Of a DNA stretch of 64,000 nucleotides, positions 37,929 to 47,118 are shown piece after piece. The translations under genes and the position numbers were made by a program. Source of the DNA: Skermanella rosea (lineage in GTDB: Bacteria > Pseudomonadota > Alphaproteobacteria > Azospirillales > Azospirillaceae); NCBI RefSeq assembly GCF_016806835.2, contig NZ_CP086111.1, positions 427,501 through 491,500 on the forward strand, read 5' to 3'. The first letter of the stretch is position 1. Each line of letters starts with the position of its first letter. The notes beneath the pieces are model-generated. The model ran no database searches. It was given only the letters and a program-made list of their open reading frames with translations, and was not told the origin of the DNA.

Positions 37929-38654
37929 TCAGCTCAGCCGGGACAGCTTGGTGATGGCGTTGCGCTGCCGTTCGTGCTCGGCTTCGATCATTTTCTGGTT
38001 GACCGCGTACTGGCGCGAAATCTCGATCATCTGGGTCATCTCGACGACGGACTGGACGTTGGACTCCTCGACCGCGCCCTGGACGACCTTGGTCTCGGGG
38101 GCCGGCAGTGGCGGCTCGTCGGTGGTGAAGATCCCGCCGCCCAGCTCGGTCATGAACTGCTCGCGCTCGAACCGGACCAGCTTGATGCGGCCGATCTGGC
38201 CCTGGTCGGACGAGACGGTGCCGTCCGCCGCGATGGTGATCGGACCGGAATTCTGCGGGACCGTCATCGGCAGGTCCTGCTCGTTCAGCACCGGCAGGCC
38301 GTTGGTGTCGACGATCTGGCGGTCCAGGTCGAGCTGCAGGCGGCCGTTGCGGGTGAACCGCTGGCCGTCGCGCGTCTCGACGGTCAGGTAGCCGTCGCCC
38401 TGGAGCGCCACGTCGAGGGGGTTGCCGGTCGAGCTGATCGGGCCGACCGCGGTGTTCCGCAGGACGCCGTAGTCCTGCACCATGGAGATCTTCTCGACCG
38501 GGGTGGCCGCCGGCTTCGCCAGGTATTCCAGGAACATCATGCGCTGGTTCTTGTAGGCCGGCGTCGTCATGTTGGCGAGGTTGTTGGCGACCACGTCCAT
38601 CTGCCGGCGCAGCGCGTCCTGACGCGACAGGGCGATGTAGATGGGGTTTTCCAT
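37929..38654 (-). CDS. flgF: Flagellar proximal rod protein FlgF
   Basis: 241 residues. MENPIYIALSRQDALRRQMD and VVANNLANMTTPAYKNQRMM at the N-terminus and EESNVQSVVEMTQMIEISRQ near the C-terminus place it in the FlgF group. First gene of flgF-flgG-flgA-flgH behind the sigma-54 promoter at 38715. Confidence 0.96.
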   Translation of the reverse strand: MENPIYIALSRQDALRRQMDVVANNLANMTTPAYKNQRMMFLEYLAKPAATPVEKISMVQDYGVLRNTAVGPISSTGNPLDVALQGDGYLTVETRDGQRFTRNGRLQLDLDRQIVDTNGLPVLNEQDLPMTVPQNSGPITIAADGTVSSDQGQIGRIKLVRFEREQFMTELGGGIFTTDEPPLPAPETKVVQGAVEESNVQSVVEMTQMIEISRQYAVNQKMIEAEHERQRNAITKLSRLS

Positions 38655-38714
38655 GTCCGACGCTCTCGTTCCTGGTTGCTGACCCGGCGCCGTCCGCCGT
38701 GCCGCGATATCCTT

Positions 38715-38731
38715 TGCATCCCGCGTGCCAG
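38715..38731 (-). promoter_or_regulatory. Sigma-54 promoter of flgF-flgG-flgA-flgH
   Basis: On the minus strand CTGGCACGCGGGATGCA: perfect -24 CTGGCACG, ten-base spacing, and ATGCA at -12. The predicted start is ~50 bases before flgF. Confidence 0.78.
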
Positions 38732-38793
38732 ACCCGGAAACCGCGGGAATGCCTGGGTCCGGGCGCCTCCGACGCTCCGGGGCAGGGATTGCC

Positions 38794-38808
38794 CGGCATA
38801 AATTGCCG
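38794..38808. promoter_or_regulatory. Putative FlbD (ftr-like) site between flgF and fliL
   Basis: Perfect CGGCA-TAAAT-TGCCG, with a one-mismatch copy GGGCA-AAGGG-TGCCG at 38826-38840. The pair sits between two divergent sigma-54 promoters and could serve both. Confidence 0.68.
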
Positions 38809-38905
38809 GTGCCGGGCGGGGCGCGGGGCAAAGGGTGCCGGTGCGGCGCGTCGGCCGGCCGGGCCATCCGCCGGGGGCTTGGCGGAAGATTGCGGAGAAT
38901 TATAC

Positions 38906-38944
38906 TTAAAGATTTCTGAACGGGGAGCTGGTCCGCGTCTTGCA
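38906..38944 (+). promoter_or_regulatory. CtrA-like box and sigma-54 promoter of fliL operon
   Basis: TTAA-AGATTTC-TGAAC (38906-38921) matches the CtrA layout with one mismatch. Seven bases on, CTGGTCCGCGTCTTGCA (38928-38944) has GG-N10-GC spacing and a good TTGCA -12 element. The predicted sigma-54 start is ~38956, about 100 bases before fliL. The two motifs may be alternative controls of the same operon. Confidence 0.6.
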
Positions 38945-39058
38945 GAACGGCAGTAGCGCTTAATAAAGCCGGGTAGCTTCAACGACTTGTTAACTATCCC
39001 GAGCTAAGTGTTTACCTAGTTTTTCGCACGCGCGGCGATCGCAGGGAGCCCAGTGATT

Positions 39059-39631
39059 ATGGCGGGTGCAACCCACGAGGAAGATGAGGGGGCAGGCGGC
39101 GAAGCGCCGGCACGCAAGAAGTTCAGCGGCAAGAAGCTGGTGCTGTTCGTCATATTGCCGCTGCTTCTCGTCCTGGGCGGAGGGGCCGCCGCGTTCTTCG
39201 CCGGCGTCTTCAGCCCCGCCGAACCCGCCGCCGAGGAAGGCCACGGCGAGGCGGCGCCCGCCGACGACGGCCATGGCGCGCCGAAGGACGACGGGCATGG
39301 CGGAGGGCACGGCGCGCCGGGCGGCGGCGGTGTGTTCTTCAACGTGCCGGACCTGGTGGTCAACCTGAACAGCACCGGGCGGCGTCCCAGCTTCCTCAAG
39401 ATCAGCATCAGCATAGAGGTCGGCCGGCCGGAGGATGTGCCGGAAATCGAGAAGGTCATGCCGCGTATCGTCGACAATTTCCAAGTCTACCTCCGCGAAC
39501 TGCGGCTTGAGGACCTGCGCGGTTCCGCCGGGATCTACCGGCTGCGCGAGGAGCTGCTGATGCGCGTCGGCGTCGCCGCCCAGCCGGTGCAGGTCAAGGA
39601 CGTCCTGTTCCGCGAAATGCTGATCCAGTGA
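39059..39631 (+). CDS. fliL: Flagellar basal body-associated protein FliL
   Basis: 190 residues from the ATG at 39059; a GTG at 39053 is closer to the GGGAG ribosome site. One membrane segment (KLVLFVILPLLLVLGGGAAA) is followed by a His/Gly/Asp/Glu-rich linker. The periplasmic FliL domain then has LVVNLNSTGRRPSFLKISIS and ends with VKDVLFREMLIQ. FliL surrounds the stator units and supports torque. First gene of a six-gene plus-strand operon. Confidence 0.92.
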   Translation: MAGATHEEDEGAGGEAPARKKFSGKKLVLFVILPLLLVLGGGAAAFFAGVFSPAEPAAEEGHGEAAPADDGHGAPKDDGHGGGHGAPGGGGVFFNVPDLVVNLNSTGRRPSFLKISISIEVGRPEDVPEIEKVMPRIVDNFQVYLRELRLEDLRGSAGIYRLREELLMRVGVAAQPVQVKDVLFREMLIQ

Positions 39632-39647
39632 GCCGGGGGAGCATGGC

Positions 39648-40733
39648 ATGAGCGACCTTAAGCTGGACGGGCTGAGCGACGAGGAGCGGCTGGCCGCCGA
39701 ATGGGCGGCGCTGGCCGACGAGGGCAGCGACGGCGGCGGCGGCGACGTGGGCGGCGGGACTTCGACCCGCGTGCTCAACCAGGACGAGATCGACAGCCTG
39801 CTGGGCTTCGACAGCGACGGCTCGGGCGACGGCGACAATTCCGGCCTGATGGCGCTGGTCAACAGCGCGCTGGTCAACTACGAGCGCCTGCCCATGCTGG
39901 AGGTGGTGTTCGACCGCCTCGTCCGCATGATGTCCACGTCGCTCCGCAACTTCACCTCCGACAACGTGGAGGTCAGCCTCGACCAGATCTCCTCGGTCCG
40001 GTTCGGCGACTATCTCAACTCCATCCCGCTGCCGGCCATGCTGTCCGTCTTCAAGGCGGAGGAGTGGGACAATTACGGCCTGATGGTGGTGGACAGCGCG
40101 CTGATCTACTCCATCGTCGACGTGCTGCTGGGCGGACGGCGCGGCACCGCCGCGATGCGCATCGAGGGCCGTCCCTACACCACGATCGAGCGCAACCTGG
40201 TCGAGCGCATGGTCCATGTCGTGCTCAGCGACCTGTCCGCCGCCTTCGACCCGCTGTCGCCGGTGACTTTCCGGTTCGACCGGCTGGAGACCAACCCGCG
40301 CTTCGCGACCATCGCCCGGCCGGCCAACGCCGCCGTGCTCGCCAAGCTGCGCATCGACATGGAAGACCGCGGCGGCCGGCTGGAACTGCTGATCCCCTAC
40401 GCGACGCTGGAACCGGTGCGCGAGCTTCTGCTTCAGATGTTCATGGGCGAGAAGTTCGGCCGGGACTCGATCTGGGAAACCCACCTGGCGAGCGAGCTGT
40501 GGATGACCGAGGTCCAGATCAGCGCCGTCCTGGACGAGATCACGGTGCAGCTCTACGACGTGCTGAACTGGAAGGTCGGCACCCGCATCCTGCTCAACGC
40601 CACGCCCGACGACACGATCGAGCTGCGCTGCGGCGACGTGCCCATGTTCGACGGCCGGATGGGGCGCAAGGGCGGCCATATCGCGGTCCGGATCGAACGC
40701 GAGGCCCCGCGCGAGGAGGATACCCGGAGATGA
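39648..40733 (+). CDS. fliM: Flagellar motor switch protein FliM
   Basis: 361 residues. The N-terminal CheY-P binding segment LNQDEIDSLLGFDSD lies at ~residue 43, after an acidic Gly-rich extension that is longer than in E. coli. The middle CheC-like part has YERLPMLEVVFDRLVRMMS and VDSALIYSIVDVLLGGRRG; the C-terminal SpoA domain ends the protein (VGTRILLNATPDDTIELRC). It forms the C-ring and sets rotation direction. Its stop overlaps the next ATG (ATGA). Confidence 0.97.
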   Translation: MSDLKLDGLSDEERLAAEWAALADEGSDGGGGDVGGGTSTRVLNQDEIDSLLGFDSDGSGDGDNSGLMALVNSALVNYERLPMLEVVFDRLVRMMSTSLRNFTSDNVEVSLDQISSVRFGDYLNSIPLPAMLSVFKAEEWDNYGLMVVDSALIYSIVDVLLGGRRGTAAMRIEGRPYTTIERNLVERMVHVVLSDLSAAFDPLSPVTFRFDRLETNPRFATIARPANAAVLAKLRIDMEDRGGRLELLIPYATLEPVRELLLQMFMGEKFGRDSIWETHLASELWMTEVQISAVLDEITVQLYDVLNWKVGTRILLNATPDDTIELRCGDVPMFDGRMGRKGGHIAVRIEREAPREEDTRR

Positions 40734-41362
40734 CCGTCACGCTGCCCCTCATCCTGGACGTCCTCATCGTCGTGCTGCTGTCGGCGACCATCGGCTTCGC
40801 CATCGTGCTGAACCGCCGGCTGACCCGCCTGCGCGACAGCAAGGACGAGCTGGACGCGCTGGTGAAGGGCTTCGCCGACGCCGCCGGCCGGGCCGAGACC
40901 AGCGTCGCCGGGATGAAGGACACGGCGGCCAAGGTCGCCGAGACCCTTCAGAAGTCGATCGACCGGGCCCAGACCCTGCGCGACGAGCTGCAGTTCATGA
41001 TCGAGGCCGCCGACAGCCTGGCGAGCCGCCTGGAAGGGTCGGTCGGCAGCCACACCCTGCGCGCCGCGACCGGCCCCGCTCCCGCCGCGATCAAGGCGGG
41101 GGCCGCGCCGAAGCCGTCCGCGGCGGCATCGCAGCAGCCGTCCGCCGGTCCCGCGCGTCCGGCCAGGGCCGAAGCGCCCGCGCGCCGCCCGCCGCCGCCC
41201 GGCCCGGCGAACGCGGCGCAGCATCCGCCCTTTCAGCATGCCGCGCCGGCCGCCCATCCGGAGCCGCCGCCACCGCCACCGCCACCATCCCCGGCGCCGC
41301 CGCAGGAGGCCCGCTCGCGGGCCGAGCGCGAACTGCTGCGCGCCCTCGAAAACCTGCGCTAG
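40730..41362 (+). CDS. DUF6468-type flagellar-operon membrane protein
   Basis: 210 residues. One N-terminal membrane segment (LILDVLIVVLLSATIGFAIV) precedes a coiled-coil of ~70 residues (DSKDELDALVKGFADAAGRA, KVAETLQKSIDRAQTL) and a Pro/Ala-rich tail ending in AERELLRALENLR. The arrangement matches the DUF6468 family found between fliM and motE in Rhodospirillales. Function unknown; overlap with fliM implies translational coupling. Confidence 0.75.
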   Translation: MTVTLPLILDVLIVVLLSATIGFAIVLNRRLTRLRDSKDELDALVKGFADAAGRAETSVAGMKDTAAKVAETLQKSIDRAQTLRDELQFMIEAADSLASRLEGSVGSHTLRAATGPAPAAIKAGAAPKPSAAASQQPSAGPARPARAEAPARRPPPPGPANAAQHPPFQHAAPAAHPEPPPPPPPPSPAPPQEARSRAERELLRALENLR

Positions 41363-41395
41363 CAGCGCGCCAGATCCAGCGTCGAGCCGACCGCC

Positions 41396-42178
41396 ATGTC
41401 CAAACCCAAACGCCCCGCCAAGACCCCCGCTCCGGCCAAGCCGTCCCGCGCTCCCGCCGGAGCGGCGGCCCCCGTCGCGACGCTGAGCCTGCCGTCCCGC
41501 TTCCGGCCGCGCCTGCTGCCGCTCACCATCTTCGTCGCGGTCCTGATGCTGGGAGTCCGGGTCGGCGACATCTGGCTGGCGATCGGCGGCGGCATGCGCG
41601 ACCCGATCGCCGTCGTCCAGGCCCGGGAGCCCGTAGCGAAGGCCGAGGTTGCCCAGGCCCCGGCCGCCGCTCCCCCGGTTCCGGCGCCGCAGCCTGCGCT
41701 GGCTCCGCCGCCGCCGCTGCGGACCGTGACCGCCTCGACCGGCGAGGGCGACGGGCAGGGCTTCGGCAATGTCCAGGCCGAGGCGTTCCAGCGGCTGACC
41801 GAACGGCGGGAGGAGCTGGACCGGCGCGCCCGCGAGCTCGACCAGCGCGAGGCCCTGCTCACCGCGGCGCAGCAGCGGATCGACCAGAAGGTGGCGGAGC
41901 TGACCGACCTGCGGACCAACATCGAGGGGCTGCTCCGCCAGGTCGACGAGAAGCAGGCGGCCCAGCTCGAAAGCCTGGTCAAGATCTACGAGACCATGAA
42001 GCCCAAGGATGCCGCCCGGATCTTCGAGGCGCTCGACATGCCGGTGCTGCTCGACGTGATGGAGCGCATGAAGGAGGCCAAGAGCGCCCCGATCCTCGCG
42101 GCGATGGACCCGCTGAAGGCCAAGGAGGTCACGACATCGCTCGCCGACCGCAGCGCCCTGCCCACCATACCCCAATAG
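41396..42178 (+). CDS. motE: MotE-family flagellar motor chaperone
   Basis: 260 residues. One membrane segment (LLPLTIFVAVLMLGVRVGDI, ~41-60), a Pro/Ala linker, a coiled-coil (EAFQRLTERREELDRRAREL), and a C-terminal MgtE-N-like domain KIYETMKPKDAARIFEALDM. MotE in Sinorhizobium stabilises the periplasmic motor protein MotC. It lies in the fliL operon, between the DUF6468 gene and cheZ. Confidence 0.85.
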   Translation: MSKPKRPAKTPAPAKPSRAPAGAAAPVATLSLPSRFRPRLLPLTIFVAVLMLGVRVGDIWLAIGGGMRDPIAVVQAREPVAKAEVAQAPAAAPPVPAPQPALAPPPPLRTVTASTGEGDGQGFGNVQAEAFQRLTERREELDRRARELDQREALLTAAQQRIDQKVAELTDLRTNIEGLLRQVDEKQAAQLESLVKIYETMKPKDAARIFEALDMPVLLDVMERMKEAKSAPILAAMDPLKAKEVTTSLADRSALPTIPQ

Positions 42179-42240
42179 TCGACCCCCGAAGACCGTCCCC
42201 CGGGATCGGTCCCGCAGGCCGGCCCAACGAGAAGGCGAAG

Positions 42241-42894
42241 ATGACCACCGCTCCTTTCGGCTCGACCCCGCCGCTCCACCAGCGTCTCGCGCTGGCGCGC
42301 GATGAAATCCGCCAGCCCTTCGCCCGGGAGGAGGTGGCCGGGATCGTGACCGCCGTTCTGACCTCCATGGAGGGCGACGTCTCCGCCGCCGACCTGAAGC
42401 TCTACGGCGAGCTGGAGGCGCTGGCGCGCTACATCCAGCACGCCAAGCGCGAGATCGCGGCGATCCGGCCGGACGACATCGGCAGCGAGCACATCGCCAG
42501 CGCCACCGACGAACTGGACGCCGTGGTCGGCGCCACCGAGGACGCGACCAACCGGATCATGGATTCCTGCGACGTGATCGGCGCCATCGCCGGCAAGGTC
42601 GATCCGGAGAACGGCGCCGCGTTGACCGCCGCCGTCACCGCCATCTTCGAGGCCTGCAACTTCCAGGACATTACCGGGCAGCGCATCACCAAGGTGGTCC
42701 GCACGCTCAAGCATATCGAGGGCAGGATCGACGTGCTGATCCAGGCCCTGGGCGACGAGGTCCAGAAGACCCACCGGAACGCCGCCGCGGCGGCCGACCC
42801 GGGCGACGAGTCCTCGCTGCTGAACGGCCCCCAGCTTCCGGGCAACGCGATCGATCAGAGCGAGATCGACAAGTTGCTCGCCAGCTTCGACTGA
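42241..42894 (+). CDS. cheZ: CheY-P phosphatase CheZ
   Basis: 217 residues. The long helical hairpin contains the active-site motif ACNFQDITGQRITKVV with the phosphatase Gln (QDITGQ). The C-terminal peptide IDQSEIDKLLASFD would bind CheY-P and resembles the FliM peptide in this window. It removes phosphate from CheY to end the tumble or switch signal. Located in the motor-switch operon rather than with che genes, as usual in this order. Confidence 0.88.
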   Translation: MTTAPFGSTPPLHQRLALARDEIRQPFAREEVAGIVTAVLTSMEGDVSAADLKLYGELEALARYIQHAKREIAAIRPDDIGSEHIASATDELDAVVGATEDATNRIMDSCDVIGAIAGKVDPENGAALTAAVTAIFEACNFQDITGQRITKVVRTLKHIEGRIDVLIQALGDEVQKTHRNAAAAADPGDESSLLNGPQLPGNAIDQSEIDKLLASFD

Positions 42895-42900
42895 ACCGAC

Positions 42901-45900
42901 ATGACAACCCGGCTGGGGGCGGCACTGGCGGCCGCGATTCTGCTCGCCGCCGGGTTGTCCGGAGGCTCCGGTCCGGTCGCGGCGCAGCAGCCCGCCCCCG
43001 CGGGTTCCGGCCCGGCGGCCGCCGAGGCGGTGGTCCGGGTCCGCGCGGGCGTGCATCCCGACCGCAACCGGCTGGTGTTCGACTGGCCGGGAGCGGTCGA
43101 CTATTCCGTCGCCCGGCGGGGCGATACCGTCCAGATCACCTTCTCCAGGCCGGGGCAGGCCGATTTCTCGCGGCTTCAGCGAGTCCGCCTGCGCAACGTG
43201 CCGACGGTCGGGCAGGCGGCCGTCGACGGCCGGCTGGTCGTGCAGGTCAGCATCCCGCCCGGCAGCGAGGTCAAGGATTTCCGCACCGGGGCCGGCGGCG
43301 TTGCCCTCGACATCGTCGATCCGCCCCGCCGGGAAGCCGCCGCGCCGGCCACGCCCGCGGCCCCCACGCCCGCGGCGACGCCGGCCCCCGCCCAGCCCGC
43401 CGCTCCGGTGCCGGCCAAAGCTCCGGCTCCGGCTCCAGCTCCAGCCGCCCCGGTGAAATCGGAACGACCGCCGGCACCGCTGCCCCAGCCGCAGGCTGCG
43501 GCTCCGGCTTCCCGCGCGGTGCCGGAGCCGCCGCCGCCCTCGACGGCCCCGCTCCAGCCCGTTGCGGCGCAGCCGCTGTCCCCGGGCGGCGCCGAGACCT
43601 GGCGCGGCACCGTGACGGTGGAGGCGCAGGAGCCCGCGGCGGCGGCCGTCTATGTCCGCGCCGGCTATCTCTACGCCGTGTTCGGAAGGCCGCTGGACCT
43701 GGAGGGCCGCGTCAGGGTGGATGCCCTGATTCCCGGGCTCGGCGGGCCGGAGACGGTGCCGATGCGGGGCGCCACCGCCTTCCGCATGGCCGTGCCCGAC
43801 GGGCTGGAGCCGACCGTGTCGCGCGACGGCAATACCTGGCGGATCGCGCTGGCCCAGCGTGCCGCCACCCGGCCCGAAGGGTTGCCGGTCGATGCCCAGC
43901 GCGATTTCCCGCTCGGCGCCCGGCTGGTGGTCGGCGTGCCCGACGCCCGGCAGGTGATCCAGATGAACGACCCGGTGGCGGGGGACCAGCTCCTGCTGGT
44001 GCCGCTGCCCAATCCGGGGCAGGCCGTGGTCGAGCCGCACGGGTTCGCCCAGCTCCGCCTGTTGCCGGCCGCGCAGGGCATCGTGGTGCAGCCGCTGGAG
44101 GATACGGTCGCGGTCCGGCCGATCCGCGACGGCGTCGAGGTGACCACCGCCGGCGGCCTGATGCTGTCGCCGCCCGGCGACCTGGTCGGCGTCTCGCCGA
44201 CCCGCCTGAGCGGACGGGGCCGCGAGGTCCAGTCTCCGACCGGGCTGTTCGACCTGGCGGGATGGAAGCGCGGCCCCAGCGGCGACTTCAACAAGCTGCG
44301 CCAGGAGGTCCAGAGGGCGGTCGTCACGGCGCCCGAGGCCGAACGCGACCGGGCCCGCATGGACCTCGCGCATTTCTACTTCGCCCACGGCTACGCCGCG
44401 GAGAGCCTAGGCCTGCTGGGATTGCTCGCGGGCAACCAGCCCGACCTGGAGACCCGTCCCGAGTTCCTGGCGATCCGCGGCGCCGCCCGGCTGCTCTACG
44501 GGGACCCGCAGTCGGCTGCCGACGATCTCGCCAACCCGGCGCTCGACGGCAAGGAGGAGGCGATCCTGTGGCGAGCCGCGGTGGCGGCGGAGCGGGGCGA
44601 CTGGCCGGCGGCGGCGCGCGACTTCGACCGCGCCCGTGCCCAGCTCGACGGCTATCCGGATCCGTTCTTCACCAAGCTGGCTGCCCTGGCGGTGGACGCC
44701 CGCATCCGCACCGGCGACCGGACCGGCGCCGCCCGCCTGCTGGATACCCTGGCGCAGCGGACCGGCGGGAATTTCGAGCGCAGGCCGGCCGGGCAGTTCC
44801 GGCGCGCCCAGCTCCAGCAGCTCGCCGGCGACAAGGACGGTGCCGCGGCCTCCTTCCTCGCGGCGGCAAGCGGCACCGACCGGCTCTACCGGACCCGGGC
44901 CGAGCTGGCCCTGGTCGATATCGAGCTGGAGCAGGGCAAGCTGACGCCGGCCGACGCGGCGGCGCGGCTGGAGCGCCTGCGCTTCGCCTGGCGCGGCGAC
45001 GACCTGGAGCTGGACATCCTCCAGCGCCTGGGCGAGACCTACATGAAGGCGAACAACTACGCCGAGGGCTTCAACACGATCCGGCAGGCCGTCGCCCTGT
45101 TCCCCGAAAGCCCGCGGGCCGCCGAACTGTCCCGCGGACTGTCCGACAGCTTCGCCAACCTGTTCATCAAGGACGGTGCTGCGGCGCTCCCGCCGGTCGA
45201 GGCGCTTGGGCTGTACGACCAGTTCAAGGACCTCGCCCCCGAGGGGCCGCGCGGCGACCTGGTGGTCCGCATGCTGGCCGAGCGGATGGTCGAGATCGAC
45301 CTGCTCGGGCGCGCCGGGGACCTGCTCCAGGCCCAGGTCGCGGGCAAGCTCCAGGGGGCGGAGAAGGGCGAGGTGGGCGCCCGGCTGGCCGAGATCAGGC
45401 TTCAGGACGGCAGGCCCGACCAAGCCCTGTCGGCGCTCGACCAGTCCGAGGTTCCCGACCTGTCCGCGGAGATGGTGGCCCGGCGGCGCGTGCTGCGCGC
45501 CCGCGCCCTGGCCGAGCTGAAGCGCTACGGCGAGGCGGTGGCGCTCCTGAAGGAGGACTCCAGCCAGTCGGCGGAACTGATGCGGGTGGATATCGCATGG
45601 CGCGGCGCCCAGTGGGCCGAGGCGGCGGCCGGTCTCGCCAAGGTGATCGGTCCGCCGCCACCGGCCGGCACGCCGCTTTCCAAGGACAAGGCCGACCTGG
45701 TGCTGAACCAGGCGGTGGCCCTGTCCCTGGCCGGCGACAGCGCCGGGCTCGACCGGCTGCGCGGCCAGTTCACCGCGGCCATGGACGGGACGCCCCACGC
45801 CGACACCTTCCGCGTGCTGGCCCGTCCGGGGCAGTCCGGCGGTCTGGTCGACCTGGCCTCGATCCAGTCCCGCGTCAAGGAAGTCGGGACCTTCCAGAAG

Positions 45901-45939
45901 TTCCTCTCCGGCCGCCAGGGCGGGCAGGCGGTGAATTGA
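42901..45939 (+). CDS. Large exported TPR protein of the fliL-cheZ operon
   Basis: 1,012 residues. It begins with a signal peptide (LGAALAAAILLAAGLSGGSG) and an AMIN-like beta-rich region (~40-130). A Pro/Ala-rich linker (~140-220) follows, then a second beta-rich part, then a TPR-like helical region from ~440 to the end (LYGDPQSAADDLANPALDG, MKANNYAEGFNTIRQAVALF). It is probably periplasmic. The gene starts six bases after cheZ. The function is not known; position suggests a scaffold linked to the motor or cell envelope. Confidence 0.8.
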   Translation: MTTRLGAALAAAILLAAGLSGGSGPVAAQQPAPAGSGPAAAEAVVRVRAGVHPDRNRLVFDWPGAVDYSVARRGDTVQITFSRPGQADFSRLQRVRLRNVPTVGQAAVDGRLVVQVSIPPGSEVKDFRTGAGGVALDIVDPPRREAAAPATPAAPTPAATPAPAQPAAPVPAKAPAPAPAPAAPVKSERPPAPLPQPQAAAPASRAVPEPPPPSTAPLQPVAAQPLSPGGAETWRGTVTVEAQEPAAAAVYVRAGYLYAVFGRPLDLEGRVRVDALIPGLGGPETVPMRGATAFRMAVPDGLEPTVSRDGNTWRIALAQRAATRPEGLPVDAQRDFPLGARLVVGVPDARQVIQMNDPVAGDQLLLVPLPNPGQAVVEPHGFAQLRLLPAAQGIVVQPLEDTVAVRPIRDGVEVTTAGGLMLSPPGDLVGVSPTRLSGRGREVQSPTGLFDLAGWKRGPSGDFNKLRQEVQRAVVTAPEAERDRARMDLAHFYFAHGYAAESLGLLGLLAGNQPDLETRPEFLAIRGAARLLYGDPQSAADDLANPALDGKEEAILWRAAVAAERGDWPAAARDFDRARAQLDGYPDPFFTKLAALAVDARIRTGDRTGAARLLDTLAQRTGGNFERRPAGQFRRAQLQQLAGDKDGAAASFLAAASGTDRLYRTRAELALVDIELEQGKLTPADAAARLERLRFAWRGDDLELDILQRLGETYMKANNYAEGFNTIRQAVALFPESPRAAELSRGLSDSFANLFIKDGAAALPPVEALGLYDQFKDLAPEGPRGDLVVRMLAERMVEIDLLGRAGDLLQAQVAGKLQGAEKGEVGARLAEIRLQDGRPDQALSALDQSEVPDLSAEMVARRRVLRARALAELKRYGEAVALLKEDSSQSAELMRVDIAWRGAQWAEAAAGLAKVIGPPPPAGTPLSKDKADLVLNQAVALSLAGDSAGLDRLRGQFTAAMDGTPHADTFRVLARPGQSGGLVDLASIQSRVKEVGTFQKFLSGRQGGQAVN

Positions 45940-45940
45940 C

Positions 45941-45966
45941 GGAACGGACGCCGCCCGGGTCCTGTT
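45941..45966 (+). promoter_or_regulatory. Possible EcfG (general stress) promoter
   Basis: GGAAC (45941-45945) and GTT (45964-45966) are separated by 18 bases, which fits GGAAC-N17-NGTT of alphaproteobacterial EcfG sigma factors. It starts two bases after the TPR gene and ~40 bases before the next start codon. Confidence 0.5.
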
Positions 45967-46004
45967 GAGTTCTCCCGACTGAACGAGATCCGGAGAAGCC
46001 GACC

Positions 46005-46298
46005 GTGTCAGACCATGATCAGAACAGCAGGAACGACGAAACGGAACGGCTGAGGTTCCGCCCCGGCCAGCCTGTGCAGACCGACGCCGACGGCATCAAG
46101 GCCGGGCAGGCGGCCGGCCCGGGCAGCCCGACCGCCGCCGCATCGAGCAGCGGCGGTTCCGGCGATCATGTGGCCCCGGAGCAGAAGGGCGCCAATCCGG
46201 TCGCCGGCGGCACCGAGCGGGCGGATGCCGCTGGCGACGCCGAAAGCAAGGCGGCCGAAGGGGATGGCGGGCCGCGCGGGGAACCCGCCACCTCCTGA
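46005..46298 (+). CDS. Hypothetical hydrophilic protein, 97 residues
   Basis: Not recognised. Low-complexity Gly/Ala/Asp/Glu/Ser-rich sequence (SDHDQNSRNDETERLRFRPG, KGANPVAGGTERADAAGDAE) with no hydrophobic core, so probably disordered. GTG start with GGAGAAG upstream. The possible EcfG promoter and the convergent stress gene suggest a hydrophilic stress protein; this is inference. Confidence 0.6.
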   Translation: MSDHDQNSRNDETERLRFRPGQPVQTDADGIKAGQAAGPGSPTAAASSSGGSGDHVAPEQKGANPVAGGTERADAAGDAESKAAEGDGGPRGEPATS

Positions 46299-46340
46299 CC
46301 GCCCAACTGCTCACCGAACGGGCCGATCGGAAGGACCGGA

Positions 46341-47033
46341 TCAGGACTTGCCGGACTTCCGGTCGATATCCTCGACGGTGACGTCCTGGCGGCGGACGGT
46401 GCCGCTCACGGTGGCCTCGCGCTCACCCGACTGCTTGGTCAGGGCGACCTCCTCGACCACGTGGGCCTGCTTGGAGACGACCGGCTTCTCCTTGATCTCG
46501 GTCATCTCGACGGTCCGGTCCTGGAACGCCTTGTCCGCATCCTCGGGCTTCAGGACCCGGTCGGCCTTGGTGCGCTCGACATCGACGGTTTCCTCGTGCA
46601 GGGTCACCGACTCCTGGACCTCGCGCTCGCTGACGGAAACCTCCAGGCGCTTGCCGCCGGTCGTCCGGGCCTTGCCGACTTCCAGCTCTTCCTCGATCAC
46701 CTGGGCCTTCTCGGTTTCCGAGCCGCCGATCTTCTCCAGCAGGGCCTCCGGGGTCAGGACCTCGAAGCGGCGCATGGTGCTGAGAGCCTTGTCGGCCTTG
46801 TCGTCGGTGGTTTCGGCGACGACGAGCGCACCGCCCTTTTCGACGGCTTCGCCGTAGCTCTTTGCCCGGTCCTCTTCATAGCCGGCGTCGACCAGGCGGC
46901 TGGAAATCTTGGATACCGCGACCCCCTGCAGGATTTCCACCGCCTTCTTGTCGAAGCCGGCCTTGGTCAGTTCGCCAAGAACCTTGCTGGCGACGTCGCG
47001 GCTCTCGAAGAGTCCGATGACGGAAGTGGTCAT
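46341..47033 (-). CDS. YsnF/DUF2382 stress protein with 17M-like N-terminus
   Basis: 230 residues from the ATG at 47033, with GAGGGA eight bases upstream. Residues 1-105 resemble general stress protein 17M domains (MTTSVIGLFESRDVASKVLG, AVEKGGALVVAETTDDKA). Residues ~120-225 form a DUF2382 (YsnF) domain, with LEVSVSEREVQESVTLHEET and PVVSKQAHVVEEVALTKQS. The family is stress-induced; biochemical role unknown. A good EcfG-type promoter lies ~90 bases upstream. Confidence 0.88.
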   Translation of the reverse strand: MTTSVIGLFESRDVASKVLGELTKAGFDKKAVEILQGVAVSKISSRLVDAGYEEDRAKSYGEAVEKGGALVVAETTDDKADKALSTMRRFEVLTPEALLEKIGGSETEKAQVIEEELEVGKARTTGGKRLEVSVSEREVQESVTLHEETVDVERTKADRVLKPEDADKAFQDRTVEMTEIKEKPVVSKQAHVVEEVALTKQSGEREATVSGTVRRQDVTVEDIDRKSGKS

Positions 47034-47118
47034 GAGAAATTCCCTCGCGATGATGTGCTGTGATTGTCTTCGGGCGGCGGGACTGGCCGGTGGCCGGCCG
47101 TCCTCGCACATGCAAACA

